A stretch of DNA of 64,000 nucleotides from Viola odorata (lineage: Eukaryota; Streptophyta; Magnoliopsida; Malpighiales; Violaceae), in the NCBI GenBank assembly GCA_963691705.1, contig OY829541.1:36969661-37033660 (forward strand), written 5' to 3'. A program made the translations under genes and the position numbers. Shown piece by piece: positions 32,039-43,534 of the stretch (the stretch's first letter is position 1; each line of letters starts with the position of its first letter). The notes beneath the pieces were generated by a model. The model saw only the letters and a list, made by a program, of their open reading frames with translations. It had not been told where the DNA came from and searched no databases.

Positions 32039-33006
32039 TGATACGATCCTAGTTGCTTAGGATGCGTAGCACATGATTTTGATCGTTGTTCAAGGATGGA
32101 TTTCAATGCGGAAATAATGAACTCGACGAGTACGAGCTTAGACCACTTAGCTAACCTGTGCTAAGAGCCCTGATTGATTTCAAGTCAAGGATCTTGAATT
32201 GGATTCCTAGGACTAGACTCAACAATGTGAGAATCACACTAAGAGAAACGAAACAATGGGGTTGTTATTTCGGTTTTACTTGTTTGACGACTCGAGTATT
32301 GCGGACTTGAGAAGGAACAAGGTTCAATCGATGAACAATGGGCAGATATTTGAAGAGAGAAGTCTCAATTTTATCAAAATAACAGCCAACTCAATAATGG
32401 AGCTAAACGGCTCCTTATAAAGAGTTTACAAGCAAACCCTAATAGGAATAGAAGTAGGAGTTCTAATTAAGGAAATTAACTTAATTAACTAATTAATCAA
32501 TTAACCAATTAACTAATCAACTAATTAAAGTAAATATAAATATATTTAAATACATTCCAGCAGTCCATGTCGAGTTCTCCATCATCTGGAATCTCAAGTC
32601 GTATATTGTCTCGCGTACACACTGCGCACCATAATGTAGACTTCTATAACATTCAAACCACTGGGCCAAATGGGATGAAACTTGTCCCAAACGAAAGCTA
32701 ACATTCAGACGTTTCCAAAACGTGCTCGATCGCACGATTTGGACTTTTACAGTGCCAGCTAGGGTCGGACAAAGTTGCATGATGCGTCTTGGAATCCTTG
32801 TCTGCGTAGGACTATTGTCAATGAGAATGTTGGCTTGATCTTTTGGACGCTCCACTCGTCCAAACGTCCTGAAATTTGGACACAGTAAACACAACACATA
32901 GAGGTTTCCATCAACCTTTTCTGATCCCTGATCGGACTCCAACTGCTCCATCATGTGTTGACGCTTTTGTCCATGTAGTCGCGTGATACATCTTGGGATC
33001 GTATCA
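32039..33006 (-). repeat. 5' LTR of D (968 bp)
   Basis: It has ends TGATACGATCC and GGGATCGTATCA, with TSD CTCAC after it. Its R-U5 block (about 32110-32250) is of the R2/N/J type (GACTAGACTCAACAATGTGAG), unlike D's other LTR. The stretch 32790-33006 shows the uninterrupted target of solo LTR C. Confidence 0.92.
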
Positions 33007-33018
33007 CTCACCCGCAGT

Positions 33019-33691
33019 TGATACGAGCTCGAGGACCAACCTCGTATCTGTGCCATCGGCCTCACAGGATGGCCGAGTAAGTCATGAAGATCCTCGCACC
33101 AGGCCGCGCCCGAACCCTAGTTTCCCATGATCTTCTCCGCTCAAGCCCGTGCGTCCGCCTAAGCCCAAGCGCCAAGCTGCTTGGCCAAGCCAAGCCCACC
33201 ATCACAAGCCCGCGATCTCCTAACTTAAGTGAAGGGTAGAGTAGGGTTTTCCCTTGTAATAATGCCCAAGCTATAAATAGAAGGAGTTAGCCTCTTTTAT
33301 AGCTTGTCTTTGATTTTGTTGAGTTTATCTCCTTTCAAGACCAATTAGTTGGCTTTTCCTTAGGGGTCTTAAACCCGGTTTTCATTTAGTTAATTAATTC
33401 CTTTCGGCTTGTTCATTATATGAACAATTAAGGGAAGGTTGCAATTATCGATCCTTGTAATCATTTGAATACAAGGTAGTATATTGTTTGTTCATCAAAT
33501 CATTCTCCTTTTCATCCATTAATCCGCTGTACTCTTTCGCAATCTCCTTGCGATGTTATCCTCTCCATTAACACCATTAAACACCATCTAAACACCTTCC
33601 ACCCTTGTGTTTACCATCCTCCCAAAGGAGACTAGATCCTTCAAGCTCAAGAACACGGTTTCTTCCTTCAAGAGAAACCCGAATGTTATCA
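33019..33691 (+). repeat. 5' LTR of F (673 bp)
   Basis: It runs from TGATACGAGCTCGAGG to GAATGTTATCA. The palindrome CAAGCTATAAA (33269-33279) / TTTATAGCTTG (33298-33308) encloses the TATA box. The stem-loop CTCCcaaaGGAG with ACTAGATCC is at 33619-33639. Confidence 0.95.
33269..33308 (+). promoter_or_regulatory. TATA box inside a perfect 11-bp palindrome (F 5' LTR)
   Basis: CAAGCTATAAA and TTTATAGCTTG are exact reverse complements 18 bp apart. GTCTTTG follows, as in other LTRs. Confidence 0.65.
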
Positions 33692-33693
33692 TG

Positions 33694-33705
33694 TGGTAGC
33701 GGAGC
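33694..33705 (+). promoter_or_regulatory. Primer-binding site of F
   Basis: TGGTAGCGGAGC lies two bases after the LTR. Confidence 0.75.
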
Positions 33706-35261
33706 TCCAAATCATCTTCTAGGTTGGTAAACTCTCTCCTTACGGTTGGATTCATCTTCTCCACCGTAGATTTAGTCTTTTTGGCCGAAAGTTTTTCTAT
33801 TTTTCATAACCGTTCGTCTCTTCGGTTCAATCTTCATTTTCTTGAGTTTCCACTGTTCAAACACCTTGATTCTTGTTTTCTATGGTTTAAAACATTGTTT
33901 TCTACCATAGGAATCATTTCTAGGTCATTTGGAAATTTTGTGTTCTTGAGTCTTTTTGTCTTTTAGTGTGCTGAATTTTGGAAGAACACAATTGCTAGAA
34001 TTTTTTGTGTTTGTGTGCATCTAAATGGACGAAAATTCATCTTCTTAAATGTGTATTTGCTGCTGAAGTTATTGGAGCCTCCTATGGTGGCCATGAGAGC
34101 CATGTGGACTTGATTGTATTCTTGCTAGAATCCGAAATTGTTGCTCCAATCCTAGCCGACCACATCACCTCTATTGTGAGCCTAGTATTTGCTTCAATTA
34201 TGAGCCAAGCATTTCAGCCTGCTCTCTACTCTAGGCCGGCCCTAATTTAGCATCCTTACACATTGTATGCTTGTCATACACGTCCACCTCACATGCCACA
34301 TCACTTGCTTGGTCATCCACTCATTTAGTGACACACCATCTTCACTTGCAACCTCACTTTTGGCCTTTAGTGAAAATATTTTCAAGAGCAAAACTACTTG
34401 TCTTTCACTTCTTATTCTTTCAAGGATACATGTCATCCAAGTGAGCTTTCTTCACTCATTGCAAAAATAGAAAAGAAAAGAGAAAGGAACTAAAAGAAAG
34501 ATAAAAAAAAAAAGTGATCAAGTTCCTAACACTCAAAAAAGAAGAAGAGTGAAGCAATTGAGTCATAAGTAAGAGACTACTTGTGTGTGTTCATTTGAAG
34601 TGAATCACATTGTTTTCAAAGTGTCTTAGTGGAAGAACACAAGTTTAGGCTTTCAATTGGTGTTTTCCAATTCGGATTTTCTTTCTAGGATTTTCATTTT
34701 GACTAGCTTCGGCTTTTCCCTTTTTGGGCAAGTGTCTGCGCTCAGAAAATTCTAAAATTTTGACAGATTAAAGTTCAGTCTGGGGGGAACAACTCTTCTG
34801 TTGGAGACTTCTCCTAATTCTGTGTCTTTCACACACTTCTATCCAATTCAAAATCAGTGCGCAGTTTTCACTCGAAATTTCAGTTTTGAGTCTTTCTTTT
34901 CAGTTTTGTTTTCTCTTCTCATTTGAGCTAGTTTTTCTTTTGAGTCTTTGGTATATCCTTCTTGTTTCCATCATTATTTCTACTCTAAATCATATAGGTG
35001 TGCATTTCAATCCAATCCGTGCATACCTTTTGATTTTCTCTACCTTTCTTTCTACGCTTGTTTTCTTTGCATTCCTTGTGTTGTTTGGTGTCTTAGAGTT
35101 TGTGCTAAGCTACATTACTTGGTTTTGCTTGGAGATTAGAGTGGGTGAGGAGGTGAGATTATTAGAGTGTAGTGTGAAACACGAGTGAAACACGTGAGGG
35201 AGGGACTAACCCTTTGTTTATATATCAATTGCATTTGTTTTCCTTTTGTAGGTAATTTTCT
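33706..35261 (+). other. 5' leader of F
   Basis: It contains hairpin HP1 (TTACGGT 33740-33746 / ACCGTAG 33763-33769), hairpin HP2 (CTATGGT 33880-33886 / ACCATAG 33904-33910), the conserved block CCTATGGTGGCCATGAGAGC... (34081-34112) and CACGTGAGGGAG (35191-35202). It ends in a TTTTCCTTTTGTAG acceptor-like tract before the ATG. ORFs in it look accidental. Confidence 0.75.
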
Positions 35262-37163
35262 ATGTCTTCTTATAGTGAGAATGATGGGTCCTCTTGGGAG
35301 GTGGACTCTTGTTCTAGTTCGGCCTATTCTATGGCTCCTTGTGACCGAGCCTCGTCTTGTTATGAGGTGAACTACCTAGTGGAGCATGAGACACCGAATG
35401 GGGCTGATTCTTGTTGTTCTAGTGGCTCTTATTCCGATGGGTATGAGGCGCGGTATGATCCTTATTCTTATAGGGTGGACACCCAAGGAGACCGTTCTTG
35501 TGCCTCATCTTCTTCTCCAAGGGAGTATGATCTTCAGGAGCCCTCACGGCAAGCCTTTGGTTATGAGGGTGCTGCTACCGATGGGCATGAGACTCGGTAT
35601 GTTCCTCTTCCTTATACGGTTGACACCCACGACCACCAATCGTGTGCCATATCTTCTTCTCAATGGGAGTATGATTTTCATGAGCCCTCACGGCGAGCCT
35701 ATGGTTATGCCTCTAGTGCGGATAGTGGAGATGATTCTTATGCCCACGAGGACTTCATTGATGGGTCATCTCGGCATGGGCACCGTAGCCATGACTACTT
35801 CACCAAGGCTGCCCCTTCCCCACACCGTGGCACCTCTATCTATGTCTCAGACCATGGCAGCCATTGTCGCCCCTATGTGCCACCGGGATCTCGTGCACCC
35901 CCTCGCCACGCTGCACCGCATTCTTACGAGCCACCTCCCCACCATGTCCGTTGGCCCCCACCGCATCCTAGTTACCGATCCAGTCCTCCTTATCATGCGG
36001 ATGCAACACCTAGATCATCATATTACCACAGCTATGGTCATGGTCCCACCTCGGGTGTATTCGTTCGGTCGCCTCCTCACTGTCGCCATGTCACGCCGGT
36101 CCCTAGTGCACATCCTCGCCATGCCACGCCTTATCGGGATAGGCTAGTCCACCATTCTACGGCCACGCCTTCTTCTCGGTTGGAGTATGATCATTCAGGA
36201 CCCTCTCGGCCATCCTATGGGTATGAGTCTTATGCGGATAGTGGAGAGCACTCTTATGAGCATTATGAGCAGTCGGGCTACATCGCGGAGCCCTCCCGGC
36301 ATATCCATGACCATGGCTCCTATGTGGACTACCATTTGCGGTCCATTGGTAGTGCCTTCTCCCTCATTCCGTGTGTGCCTACGCTTACCTTTGAGGATCC
36401 GTTCCTACATGGATTTGAGCCTAGTGGCCGCGCCCTCTCTTTCCCATTTTTGGCACCTCCGAGTGGTTTCATGGTCCCTTCCGTCACCCGGACTTCTCCC
36501 ATTATTCCTTTGGTGACTCCTAGTGCCCGCACATCCGTTTTTCTATCTAGGGGCTCTCACTTGATCCGCACTTCATCCCATCTCCGTCGTGACCGATCCA
36601 GGCCTCCACCTTGGCCTATATTCACAGAGAGTAGTATTTTGTGGCTTCCGTGTGTGGCAACTTGCCGCGAGCATGCTTTGGCTCATTTGGCCCGCATCGC
36701 CACCATTCCCCACCTTAGCCTAGCTTTGGGTATTATGGAGTTTTTCCCGTCCGCGCCTACATGTCTTGCCCACGTAAGGCCTCCACCATAGCCTATATAT
36801 GTTTCCGAGAGTTGTTTGTGGAGGACTCCGTTTGTTGGCACTACTCGCGCCTTGGTTGTCCTTGATTTGTTCCCGTCCGCACCTATGGCCCTTGCCCCCG
36901 ACCGGCCTCCACCTTGGCCTATCTTCTCCGAGAGTCGTATGTTGAGGGTTCCATGTGTGAGCACTAGCCGAGAGCATGCCTTGGCCCGTTCGGCCTTTCG
37001 AGGGATAGAGCCTCCAGATTCGAGGGCGAATCGCCTTGAAGAGGGAGAGGATGATACGAGCTCGAGGACCAACCTCGTATCCGCACCATCGGCCTCACGG
37101 GATGGCCGAGTAAGCCATGAAGATCCTCCCACCAGGCCGCGCCCGAACCCTAGTTTCCCATGA
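35262..37163 (+). pseudogene. F ORF: Ser/Tyr/His/Pro-rich protein of unknown function, one nonsense codon
   Basis: The ATG at 35262 (MSSYSENDGSSWEVDS) follows the acceptor-like tract. It is open to TAG at 36789-36791 (509 codons), where PPPW is expected, then open in the same frame past the PPT into the LTR. The N-terminal ~330 residues are low-complexity with repeated EYD[LFH][QHS]EPSR and YxSxADSG units. The C-terminal part shares GSAFSLIPCVP, EDPFLHGF, PPSGFMVPS, PPPWPIFTES and EHALAHLA with R1 and I. The PPPWPIF...EHALA module occurs three times (from about 36604, 36779 and 36907). It ends PDSRANRLEEGEDD at the PPT. No known domain is recognised. Confidence 0.75.
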
Positions 37164-37724
37164 TCTTCTCCGCTCAAGCCCGTGCGTCCGCCTAAGCCCA
37201 AGCGCCAAGCTGCTTGGCCAAGCCAAGTCCACCATCACAAGCCCGCGGTCTCCTAACTTAAGTGAAGGGTAGAGTAGGGTTTTCCCTTGTAATAATGCCC
37301 AAGCTATAAATAGAAGGAGTTAGCCTCTTTTATAGCTTGTCTTTGATTTTGTTGAGTTTATCTCCTTTCAAGACCAATTAGTTGGCTTTGCCTTAGGGGT
37401 CTTAAACCCGGTTTTCATTTAGTTAATTAATTCCTTTCGGCTTGTTCATTATATGAACAATTAAGGGAAGGTTGCAATTATCGATCCTTGTAATCATTTG
37501 AATACAAGTTAGTATATTGTTTGTTCATTAAATCATTCTCCTTTTCATCCATTAATCCGCTGCACTCTTCCGCAATCTCCTTGCGACATTATCCTCTCCA
37601 TTAACACCATTAAACACCATCTAAACACCTTCCACCCTTGTGTTTACCATCCTCCCAAAGGAGACTAGATCCTTCAAGCTCAAGAACACGGTTTCTTCCT
37701 TCAAGAGAAGCCCGAATGTTATCA
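37052..37724 (+). repeat. 3' LTR of F (673 bp)
   Basis: It is the same length as the 5' LTR, with differences concentrated at CpG-like sites (for example CCGCACC against CTGTGCC). The palindrome is kept (37300-37310 / 37329-37339). Confidence 0.95.
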
Positions 37725-38776
37725 GCAGTATGGCTAATGACATGGTGATCTCAATTCTGGTTGACAATGGAAGTTGCACCGATGTAGCTAGTGCGTTGCT
37801 GGTCCATTCCTTGGGTTTACAAACCACAAAACATCCTAAACCCTACATGCTCAATTGGTTTAATGACGGCAGCTCCGTTAAGGTAACTAAGCAAGTGATG
37901 ATTCACTTTGCAATCGGTGAGGATGTGGATCAGTGAACTTGTGATGTGGCAGCAATGCATTTTGGTCATTTGCTTCTAGGTAGACCGTGGCAATTTGACA
38001 AGAGGGTTGTCCACGATGGTTTCCACAACACATACAAATTCCAACACTTGGGCCGAAAGTTTCTTATTCAGCCCTTGCCCCCTTCTGAAGTATCCAAAGA
38101 CCAAATGAAATGCTCCAAGGCGTGTGCCACCTTGGCGCTTCCTTCCACACTTAAAATTTAGCATGAGACGAGTGGAGTGAAGAAAGTAAGTGGAGAGATT
38201 GAGAAAAATAGCGTACATGAAAACAGTGAGCTTGTACTGAGTAGAAAGACATGCCTTGAAAACAGGACGCAAGTTAGTGAGCTTGAGAGTGAAAACAGTG
38301 AGCGAATGACACCCAAAAAAGTGAGCTTATGTGCCGTGAGGAGTGTGGAGAGTTTAGCGGATCCTCTCCTTAACCCGTGTCCTTTGGATCAGTTTAAGGA
38401 TCCTTACTTGGATTTCACTAACACTAACCCCTATCCTTCTAGTGTTACATCTGATTTTGTGCTAGCTTCGGCGGATGACCCTACGAAGGTGTTGATCAAG
38501 GCCTTGCCATGCGCCTCTTCACTAAGGTTTACACTTTCTATCCCTTTCTCTTGTAACCTTCTTGACCTCATGCATGCCTTGGATCAAATGTTACATGTTC
38601 ATTTTGTTTGTGCTACATCGTATCATGACCCCTTTTCCCATAAGGAACAATCACATTCGCACATACCTTTATCTTATGGCTCAATTCATGCTCTAAATTC
38701 CTCTCGCATCGAATGTCCTTTTGCTGGACTCCTTGTTATTACGCATGAGTATGGGTTCCAATGATTACCCCTATAG
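37725..38776 (+). pseudogene. Element G protease and unknown tail; RT absent
   Basis: It resumes G's frame after F at MANDMVISILVDNGSCTDVAS. TGA at 37934-37936 follows GEDVDQ. Protease continues to TLKI and TAG (38159-38161). The next segment (38177-38764) has NSE repeats, then NPCPLDQFKDPYLDFTNTNP, the pre-RT stretch of A and H, and continues as 120 unknown residues instead of RT. Element H inserted at 38777 (TSD TATAG, 38772-38776 and CATAG 48492-48496). Confidence 0.82.
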
Positions 38777-39420
38777 TGATACAAGCACGGATGCTCTAGG
38801 CGCATCGTCTCATGAGTTGGCCGCGCAAGCCATGACAACGCCCGCGCCATCCCTAGCAACCCATGAGCACGCTAGCGCGCGCACAAGGCCCATGCCTCAA
38901 GGCCTCGCGCCCACCAAGCCCACCTCCAAGCCCGGCAGCCCACCCCTTTGTCCAAGGGTATTTTAGGTTGCTGATTTCAGAATTGTAATAATTCACAAGC
39001 TATAAATAGTAGGACATAGCCTCTTTTATAGCTTGTCTTTGAATTAAGTGAATCTTTTCTAAAGGCCAATTAGTTTAAGTAATTAGGGTTAGGTCTTCCT
39101 AGGGCTCTTCAAGTCGTCTACCTCCTTCTTGATCAAGCAGCCGGTTTGCTCACACATGTTAGTGAGAGGGCCGGTTCTGATTTAAGAGATCCTTGCAGTT
39201 CATAGAAAGGTTGCTTTGCCTTTGTTGCAAAGAGGGTTTTCTCTTCTTCAAGTTAATATATGCATACCTTCAATACATCTCTATCATTCCTTCCATATTA
39301 AACCGCTGCCTAATATACTCCATCTAAATCATCTAAACACTCCATTGAAACACCTAAATACCTTCATCCGTACCAGCAACCAACCTCTCATAAGGGGACT
39401 AGATCCGTGGCTTCCTTCAA
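38777..39420 (+). repeat. 5' LTR of H, first segment
   Basis: It starts TGATACAAGCACGGATGC and matches 47818-48420. TATA palindrome arms CAAGCTATAAA/TTTATAGCTTG (about 38997-39035) and CCTCTcataAGGGG with ACTAGATCC (about 39385-39406). It is interrupted by I at TTCAA. Confidence 0.9.
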
Positions 39421-40048
39421 TGATAAGGGCTCAACTTCTGTTTTGGATAGAAGGAGGACGAATTGCTGTTCTTGAGCTGGATCTAGTCCTCTTGTGAGAG
39501 GTTGGCAGCTTGGATGGATGAACGGATGAAGGTGCTTTTAGTGTTCAAATGGAGTATGTGTTGCAGCGGAAATGGATGATGTTTAGAGGTGTTTAGATGA
39601 TGAACATAATAGGAACTTAACTAATTAGAAAACCCTCTTGATTAGCAAACCAAGCAACCTTTCTATAAACTAGTTAAGGATCTCTCTTTTCTGATTTAAG
39701 AACAAAGCTCAAGAGCTTAATTACAAGAAGAGATATAAGATAAACAATGGTTTTCAGCCCTAATGGCACCGGTTACCAAGAACCCTAAGTTACACTAGTT
39801 TCCTCTAAGAATTGGCCAAAGAGAATATCATCAAAATCAAAGGCAAGCTATAAAAGAGGCTATCTCCTTCTATTTATAGCTTGAGAATTATTACATGAGA
39901 AAACCCTAAAATAACCCTTCATTTAAACCTAGGAAGGCTGGCTGACTTGATCACCAAAATAGTCCCTAATGTGCTAGTTTTCGCCGTGAGATCCAAGGCT
40001 GGTCCGGGCAAGGCATAAGGACGAGCTGGAGCCTTTAAGCTCATATCA
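39421..40048 (-). repeat. 3' LTR of I (628 bp)
   Basis: Its + strand ends are TGATAAGGGCTC and GCTCATATCA. The reverse PPT TCCCATCCCCCTTTG follows, and a second PPT copy lies at about 40137-40174. Confidence 0.94.
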
Positions 40049-41316
40049 TCCCATCCCCCTTTGAAGAGATTTGTCCTCGAATCTAAGCTTTGGAGGGTGT
40101 GGGGTTCCGAAAGTGGAGTGAGAGTCTTCAAGCTCGTATCATCCCCTCCCCCTTTGAGGAGATTCGACCACGAATCTATAGGGTCCATCCCTTGCAGGGC
40201 CAAACGGGTCAAGGCATGCTCACAACTTGTGGATACACACGGAACCCTCCAACTACACCTTTCAGGGAATATAGGCCAAGGTGGAGGCCTTGATTGGGGA
40301 CGATAGGTAGGCGTGGAAGGAAAACAGCCAAGAACAATCAAGGATTGACCATGACGAGGCAAGGAGTGAACTAGGGCCAAGTGCGGGCTCTTAGTAGTGG
40401 CTGATAAGGCGAGGGCGCTATGGTGAACCAAACGAGCAGCGGACGGAATCCGTGTAAAGTGCGAGACCGTGAGACCACTTGATGGCGCCTCAAATGGAAA
40501 GAAATGTGCGCTGCCCATGTGACCAAAACCGAGGAGAAACGGATCCACAAATCTATGTATAGGCACCCTCGGAATGATGGAGAAGGCACTACCCAAGGAC
40601 TGAAATTTGCGCTGCAATGCAAGGCAATGAGCGGCTGTCTCATGGCAATCCGAAGTGGACTCACAAGCCCTACATGTGTTTGTTTCGCTCCCAAACCCCC
40701 TATGCACATCCGAAACCAGTAGCTTCTCCTCAAACGGAGGCAAATCATCCTCAATAAGTGATGGTGAATCGGCCGAAACAACACTAGGAAGATCCTCAAT
40801 CTCCTCGACCAACGGTGTCTCAAAACCATCCATGGATTGCAATACATTCATTTCCCTCCCAAGCGGCACTAAACTTTCCTTGACTGATGGCGAACCAAGA
40901 GTACAAATGCTAACCTCTTCACATTGCCCAAGGTAGCCGGAAACCCATAGGTTATCACATATAAGTGTCATTGCGCCCATGGTGTTTGTCATGGCTTGAG
41001 TGCTTCTGTCCAAGCGCGCTAGAATTGGAGCCATCCTCAAGGCGAAAGGTGAGGTGCCAAGGTGTGGGGATGGGGCAGCCTTGGTGAAGTAGTCCTCATG
41101 CCCATACGAAATCTCTCCACTAGTCGCATAAGACTCATACGCATAGGCTTGCCGAGAGGGCGCAATATGATCATACTCCAACTAGGAAGGAGTGGAAGGG
41201 AAAGCCTTGGTGAAGTACTCATGGCTACGGTCAAGGTGGGGGGGCTGCTCAACATGATACCAAGATGCGTGGCTAGTAGGAGCAACCCTCAAATGCGGCG
41301 GTATGTAGGAAGACAT
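39919..41316 (-). pseudogene. I ORF: Ser/Pro-rich unknown protein, one nonsense codon
   Basis: The ATG at 41316 (MSSYIPPHLRVAP) follows the acceptor-like tract. The frame has TAG at 41184-41182, then is open to 39919. It contains EYDHIAPSRQAYAYES and AAPSPHLGTSP like F. It shares PPFEEKLLVSD, CHETAAHCLALQRKFQS, SAFSIIPRVPIHR, RPPPWPIFPE and VPCVSTSCEHALTRLA with R1. The two PPT-coded repeats DS[WR][ST]NL[LF]KGG[GW]DD are present. It is longer than R1's ORF and bridges the R1 and F types. Confidence 0.78.
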
Positions 41317-42892
41317 AGAAAAATTCCTACAAAAGGAAAAATAAACACAATTGATAGCTGAAAGGGGTTAGTCTCTCCCTCACGTATTTCACTCTCGTGT
41401 TTGTCACTCTAATGTACTCAAACTCTTCTCTCACACTCTTATCTGAATCACCAACCGAAGACCTAAGCTAGAAAGACCTCACTAGGGCTCAAGGAAAGCA
41501 AGACAACCAAGGTACGAAAGAAAGGCAAGGAAAGTCAAAATTCTGCCCAAGGAAAAAGGATTTAATTTGGGCCGAAATTGGACTTAGAATAGAGTAATAA
41601 TATGTGAAAACAAAGAAAAAAACAGCACAGCTCAAGCTACTCAAGAAAAGACTCAAAGAAACAAGAAGAGAAAATCACAAAGAAATGAAAGACTCAAAGC
41701 TGAAATTTCGAGTGAAAACTGCGCACTGATTTTGAATTGGATAGAAGTATGTGAAACCAACAGAATTAGGAGAAGTGTAAAACATAAGAGTTGTTCCCCT
41801 CAGACTGAACTTTAATCTGTCAAAATTTCAGAATTTTCTGAGCGCAGACACTCAGAAAAAAAGGGAAAAGCCGAAGCTAGTCAAAAGGAAAAAACAGAAA
41901 ATGAAAATCTGAATTGGAAACACAAATTGAAAGCCGAAACTTGTGTTCTTCCACAATGACACTTTAAAAACCATGTAATTCACTTCAGATAGATACACAA
42001 AAGTAGTCTCTTACTTATGACTCAATTGATTCACTCTTTTTTTTTTTTTTTTTTTTTTTGAGTGTTAGTAACTTAATCTTTCTTTTAGTTCCTTTCTCTT
42101 TTCTTTTCTGTTTTTGCAATGAGTGAAGAGAGCTCACTTGTATGACATGTATCCTTGAAAGAAGAAGAAGAAGACAAGTAGTTTTGCTCTTAAAAATATT
42201 TTCACTAAAAGCCAAAAGTGAGGTGGCAAGTGATAGTGATGTGTCCAAATGTGTGTGGATGACAAGGCAAGTGACAAGGCAAGTGATGTGGCTGTGTATG
42301 ACAAGCAACCTAAGTGTAAGGATGCTAATTAGGGCCGGCTATGTGAGGGGGAAGTGTAGTGAGCAAGCTGAAATGCTTGGCTCACAATGAAAGGAAATAC
42401 TAGGCTCACAAATGAGGTGATGTGGCCGGCTAGGGTTGGATGCAAAAATTTCAGATTTTAGCAAGACAACAAGCAAGTCCACATGGCTCTCATGGCCACC
42501 ATAGGAAGCTACAATAAACACAGCAGCAATTACACTTAAGAAGATGAAAATTCGTCCATGTAGATGCACACAAACACAAAAATTTTCAGCACTTGTGTTC
42601 TTCCAAAATTCAGCACACTAAAAGACAAGAATTTCTTCAAGAACACCAAATTTTTCAAATGAGGTGGGAATGATTCCTATGGTAGAAAATAATGTTTAAA
42701 CCATAGAAAACAAGAATCAAGGTGTTTGAACCGAAGAAACTCAAGGAAAATCAGTTTGAACCGAAGAGAGGAACGAATATGAAAAATAGAAAAATTTCAG
42801 CACAAAGGAAAGAAGTTCTACGGTAGAGAAGTTGATTCTAACCGTAGAAATGAAGAGGAGAACAAGAAAAACCAACCTAGAGGACAACTGAA
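41317..42892 (-). other. 5' leader of I
   Basis: CACGTA (41381-41386) is a one-base variant of the CACGTG block. A T20-like run lies near 42038-42059. The conserved 32-nt block is at 42474-42505. HP2 is 42677-42683/42700-42706 and HP1 is CTACGGT 42818-42824 / ACCGTAG 42841-42847, both perfect stems. Confidence 0.75.
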
Positions 42893-42904
42893 GCTCCGCT
42901 ACCA
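42893..42904 (-). promoter_or_regulatory. Primer-binding site of I
   Basis: GCTCCGCTACCA on the + strand matches the consensus. Confidence 0.75.
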
Positions 42905-42906
42905 CT

Positions 42907-43534
42907 TGATAAGAGCTCAACTTCGATTTTGGATAGAAGGAGGACGAATTGCTGTTCTTGAGTTGGATCTAGTCCTCTTGTGAGAGGTTGGCAGCTTGGA
43001 TGGATGAACGGATGAAGGTGCTTTTAGTGTTCAAATGGAGTATGTGTTGCAGTGAAAATGGATGATGTTTAGAGGTGTTTAGATGATGAACATAATAGGA
43101 ACTTAACTAATTAGAAAACCCTCTTGATTAGCAAACCAAGCAACATTTCTATAAACTAGTTAAGGATCTCTCTTTTCTGATTTAAGAACAAAGCTCAAGA
43201 GCTTAATTACAAGAAGAGATATAAGATAAACAATGGTTTTCAGCCCTAATGGCACCGGTTACCAAGAACCCTAAGTTACACTAGTTTACTCTAAGAATTG
43301 GCCAAAGAGAATATCATCAAAATCAAAGGCAAGCTATAAAAGAGGCTATCTCCTTCTATTTATAGCTTGAGAATTATTACATGAGAAAACCCTAAAATAA
43401 CCCTTCATTTAAACCTAGGAAGGTCGGCTGACTTGATCACCAAAACAGTCCCTAATGTGCTAGTTTTCGCCGTGAGATCCAAGGCTGGTCCGGGCAAGGC
43501 ATAAGGACGAGCTGGAGCCTTTAAGCTCATATCA
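42907..43534 (-). repeat. 5' LTR of I (628 bp)
   Basis: It starts TGATAAGAGCTC and ends GCTCATATCA, followed by TSD TTCAA. By eye it is about 98% like the left copy. Confidence 0.94.

Larger units (their letters stand above)
6585..33006 (-). mobile_element. Element D: gag-containing, RT-less LTR retrotransposon, heavily interrupted
   Basis: It is flanked by the exact TSD CTCAC (6580-6584, 33007-33011). The 5' LTR is at 32039-33006, the PBS at 32025-32036 and the leader at 31162-32024. Degraded gag follows (31161-30446), then linker and unknown ORFs (29507-28243). The 3' LTR is split into 6585-7355 and 27630-27838. It contains solo LTR C (with B, R1 and R2 inside) and solo LTR E. No zinc knuckle, protease core, RT or integrase was found. 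Its two LTRs carry different R-U5 blocks (see findings). Confidence 0.9.
33019..37724 (+). mobile_element. Element F: non-autonomous LTR retrotransposon
   Basis: It has an exact TSD GCAGT (33014-33018, 37725-37729) and two 673-bp LTRs with about 15-17 differences. PBS, a 1.55-kb leader, one long Ser/Tyr/His/Pro-rich ORF and a PPT (about 37040-37051) complete it. There is no gag, RT or integrase. It landed in G's protease gene between NLFLTR and MANDMV. Confidence 0.95.
39421..43534 (-). mobile_element. Element I: non-autonomous LTR retrotransposon (R1 family)
   Basis: It has an exact TSD TTCAA (39416-39420, 43535-43539) and two 628-bp LTRs with about 11 differences, so it is older than R1. 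It has a PBS, a leader with two hairpins and an ORF of the MSSY[VI]PPHLR family with one stop. Confidence 0.95.

Noticed and set aside
38177..38764. G tail as a host gene fragment captured by the element
   Set aside because: Its first part aligns with the pre-RT linker of A and H; the rest is unrecognised, so capture cannot be supported.
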